From contig NZ_JFCB01000025.1 of NCBI RefSeq assembly GCF_000725125.1, positions 1 through 64,000 on the forward strand: 64,000 nucleotides of DNA, in the 5' to 3' direction. The notes below the pieces were generated by a model. The model was not told the DNA's origin and did no database searches. It worked only from the letters and a program-made list of their open reading frames with translations. Each line of letters begins with the position of its first letter. Within the stretch, counting starts at the first letter, position 1. This DNA comes from Streptomyces toyocaensis. GTDB taxonomy: Bacteria > Actinomycetota > Actinomycetes > Streptomycetales > Streptomycetaceae. The position numbers were made by a program, and so were the translations under genes. Shown one piece after another: positions 62,218-64,000 of the stretch.

Positions 62218-64000
62218 TCACGCCGACAGCTCCTCCCGCAGCGCGTCCCGCAGCCGCGTGGCCCGCTCCGTCACCGCCGCCGGCCCCAGCGCCGCCGCCC
62301 GGTCGGCCCACCGCTGGCCCTCCGCGAGCTCCCCCCGCCGCGCGCACACCAGCGCGAGCCGCAACGCCGCCCGCCCGTGCCCGGCGTCCGCGGCACGCGT
62401 CCACCACAACACGGCCTCGGGCTCGCTCCCCTCGCGCGCCAGCAGCAGTCCGAGGTTGAACGCCCCGTTCCGCGACCCGGCCTCCGCGGCCTCCCGGTAC
62501 CACCGCGCCGCCTCGACGACGTCCCCCCGGGCCGCCGCGAGCATGCCGACGCGCACCTGCGCCCGCCGGTGCCCCTGGGACGCCGCCCGCTCGTACCACT
62601 CCTCGCACTCGCTGCGCCGGTTCACCGGCTCCCCCAGCTCGTGCGCCGGCTCGGGAGGCCTGCGGGCGTCGAGCACCGTGGCCAGCCGGTACGCGGCCTC
62701 CGCGCTCCCGCCGCCCGCCGCGCACCGCAGGAAGCGCTCCGCCTCGCCCTCCTCGCCGTCGCGCAGCCGCGCCATTCCGACCTGCAGCGCCGCCTCGGTG
62801 TGCCCGGCCGCCGCCGCCCGCTCGTACCAGCGCAGCGCGGCGTCGTCCTCACTCCGGCCGGCGTGCAGGATGCCGAGGTTGAAGGCGGCGTCCACGCTTC
62901 CGGCCTCGGCGGCCTTGGAGAACCAGGGTTCCGCACCGGTCTCGTCCCCGGCCCGCAGCAGCAGGATCGCCAGCGCGTTCGCCGCCTCGCGGTGACCGGC
63001 GTAGGCGGCCCGGCGGTACCACTGCTCGGCCGGGCCCGTGCGGCCCTGGTCGGCGCAGAGCAGCCCGAGGTTGTAGGCGCCGTTGATGTCGCCTGCGTCC
63101 ATCGCGGCCCGGTACCAGCGCTCGGCGGTCTGCGTCTCGCCCCGCTCGGCGTGCAGCGCGCCCAGCGCGTTGGCGGCGTTGCCGTCCCCGTCCTGAGCGG
63201 CCCGCAGCCACCACACGGCGGCGTTCTCGGTGTCCCCGGCGTCGCGCAGCAGGAAGCCGAGCGCACAGGCGGCCCGCGCCTCTCCGTCCTTGGCGGACGT
63301 CAGGTACCAGCGGCCGGCCTCCTTCAGCTCACCGCGCTTCTCCAGGATCGCCCCGAGGTGCAGCGCGGCCCGGCGGTGCCCGCGCGCGGCGGCCTGCCGG
63401 TACCACTGCTCGGCCTCCTCGAGGACCCTGACGGCGTCGCCGTCGGACACCCGGGCGGCCCTGCGGTCCAGCGAGCGGGCCAGCCGGTACGCCGCCTCGC
63501 GGTGCCCCCGCTCGGCCGCGGCCCGCATCCAGCGCTCGGCCCCGTCCGTGTCCCCGCGGTGTTCCAGCAGGTCGGCGAGGGCGTAGGCGCCTAGGGCGTG
63601 ACCCTGCTCGGCGGACTGGCGCAGCCAGTACTCGGCGGCCGGCTCGTCGCCACGCTCACGGTGGTGACGGCCGAGCGCGTGGGCCGCCGCGGTGGAACCG
63701 GCGACGGCGGCGATCCGCCACCATCCGGCGGCCTCGTCGGCATAGCCCCGCTGGTGCAGCAGGACGCCCAGGTTGTTGGCGGCGGCACGGTCGCCCGCGG
63801 CCGTGGCGGCACGCAGATGGGGTTCGGCTCCGTCGAGATCACCGCGACGCAGCAGCATGGCACCGAGGACGCTCATCGCCTCGATGTCGCCGGCCTCGGC
63901 GGCGAGCCGCCGGCGGAGCTCCTCCGCCGCCTCGTCGGCGGCTTCCCCCGCCTGGTCGCGAGGCTCCTCGCGGCGGGAGGACTGCACAAAACGCTCCGAC
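62218..64000 (-). CDS. Sel1/TPR-repeat protein (5' end at window edge)
   Basis: At least 589 residues, made almost entirely of 30-40 residue helical repeats of the form AAxNLGxLLxxRGxxxEAExWYRRAAxxGH (for example AANNLGVLLHQRG, GAYNLGLLCADQG, AAFNLGILHAGR), around 13-14 copies of Sel1/TPR type. A charged N-terminus precedes them. The GTG at 63987 is possible, but the frame continues to the edge as xxG-TCG-GAG-CGT-TTT-GTG, so the real start is probably one codon outside. A scaffold for protein interactions; no catalytic domain or signal peptide is visible. Confidence 0.85.
   Translation of the reverse strand, partial: SERFVQSSRREEPRDQAGEAADEAAEELRRRLAAEAGDIEAMSVLGAMLLRRGDLDGAEPHLRAATAAGDRAAANNLGVLLHQRGYADEAAGWWRIAAVAGSTAAAHALGRHHRERGDEPAAEYWLRQSAEQGHALGAYALADLLEHRGDTDGAERWMRAAAERGHREAAYRLARSLDRRAARVSDGDAVRVLEEAEQWYRQAAARGHRRAALHLGAILEKRGELKEAGRWYLTSAKDGEARAACALGFLLRDAGDTENAAVWWLRAAQDGDGNAANALGALHAERGETQTAERWYRAAMDAGDINGAYNLGLLCADQGRTGPAEQWYRRAAYAGHREAANALAILLLRAGDETGAEPWFSKAAEAGSVDAAFNLGILHAGRSEDDAALRWYERAAAAGHTEAALQVGMARLRDGEEGEAERFLRCAAGGGSAEAAYRLATVLDARRPPEPAHELGEPVNRRSECEEWYERAASQGHRRAQVRVGMLAAARGDVVEAARWYREAAEAGSRNGAFNLGLLLAREGSEPEAVLWWTRAADAGHGRAALRLALVCARRGELAEGQRWADRAAALGPAAVTERATRLRDALREELSA

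Noticed and set aside
62123-62725. Second frames inside the Sel1-repeat gene
   Set aside because: Repeat codons create long open shadows; only the 62218-64000 frame shows the Sel1/TPR repeat pattern.

Overview
The window is a high-GC actinobacterial chromosome segment whose codon use, frequent GTG starts, coupled stop/start overlaps and gene set point to Streptomyces. Markers include WblE, DasR, SigH and its anti-sigma partner, SigR/RsrA, nickel superoxide dismutase, nrdABS with a B12 riboswitch, and the epi-isozizaene synthase/CYP170 pair. From memory, gene content and order resemble the S. coelicolor core running from kgd through dasR, nrdABS and sigR. I saw no insertion sequence, prophage, CRISPR array or rRNA.

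Layout. 1-9.1 kb: 3' part of the 2-oxoglutarate decarboxylase/dehydrogenase gene, a DUF4097-PadR operon with a candidate auto-operator, a Clp-N/HTH pair with two inverted repeats, a zinc-type alcohol dehydrogenase relative and malic enzyme. 9.6-12.4 kb: a polar amino-acid (glutamate-type) ABC transporter. 12.4-18.6 kb: a methyltransferase, a CGNR zinc-finger regulator overlapping tail-to-tail with sodX, sodN, an orphan kinase-fold protein, an AraC/VOC operon and a DHFR-like gene. 18.7-22.4 kb: a lone cytochrome oxidase subunit I downstream of a SLOG-like gene, with G/C-rich palindromes, then a GNAT acetyltransferase. 22.5-25.2 kb: an EshA-type family 2B encapsulin followed by a polyprenyl diphosphate synthase, a probable terpenoid nanocompartment.

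25.5-34.6 kb: a peptidoglycan-type amidase, a PLP enzyme, a Na+/H+ antiporter with a UBP zinc-finger protein, the anti-sigma/sigH operon, a lipid kinase, wblE and a HisKA_2 sensor kinase. 34.6-38.9 kb: nagB and dasR, each preceded by DasR-type sites but without the dasABC genes between them, then DUF3311-mctP. 38.9-44 kb: nrdA-nrdB with two NrdR-like boxes and a compact cobalamin riboswitch, then the GlxA-type regulator nrdS. 44-46.4 kb: the albaflavenone pair. 46.6-54.8 kb: peptide deformylase, a TPR protein, two membrane HD-domain proteins, sigR-rsrA with a perfect SigR promoter and a 55-residue upstream extension, a hydrolase, an SRAP protein and an HEGGH peptidase. 54.9-62.1 kb: aroA, rsgA, a SugE-type transporter, TetR, hisN, a CBS protein, catalase with a divergent Fur-family regulator, and an initiator tRNA-Met. 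The right edge holds a Sel1/TPR repeat protein that probably starts just outside the window.

Together this is a housekeeping and stress-response core: redox defence (SigR/RsrA, SodN, catalase, WblE), osmotic stress and development (SigH), amino-sugar sensing (DasR) and deoxynucleotide supply. Two terpenoid loci are embedded in it. Starts were chosen by ribosome-binding site, overlap and family length. No database search was possible.
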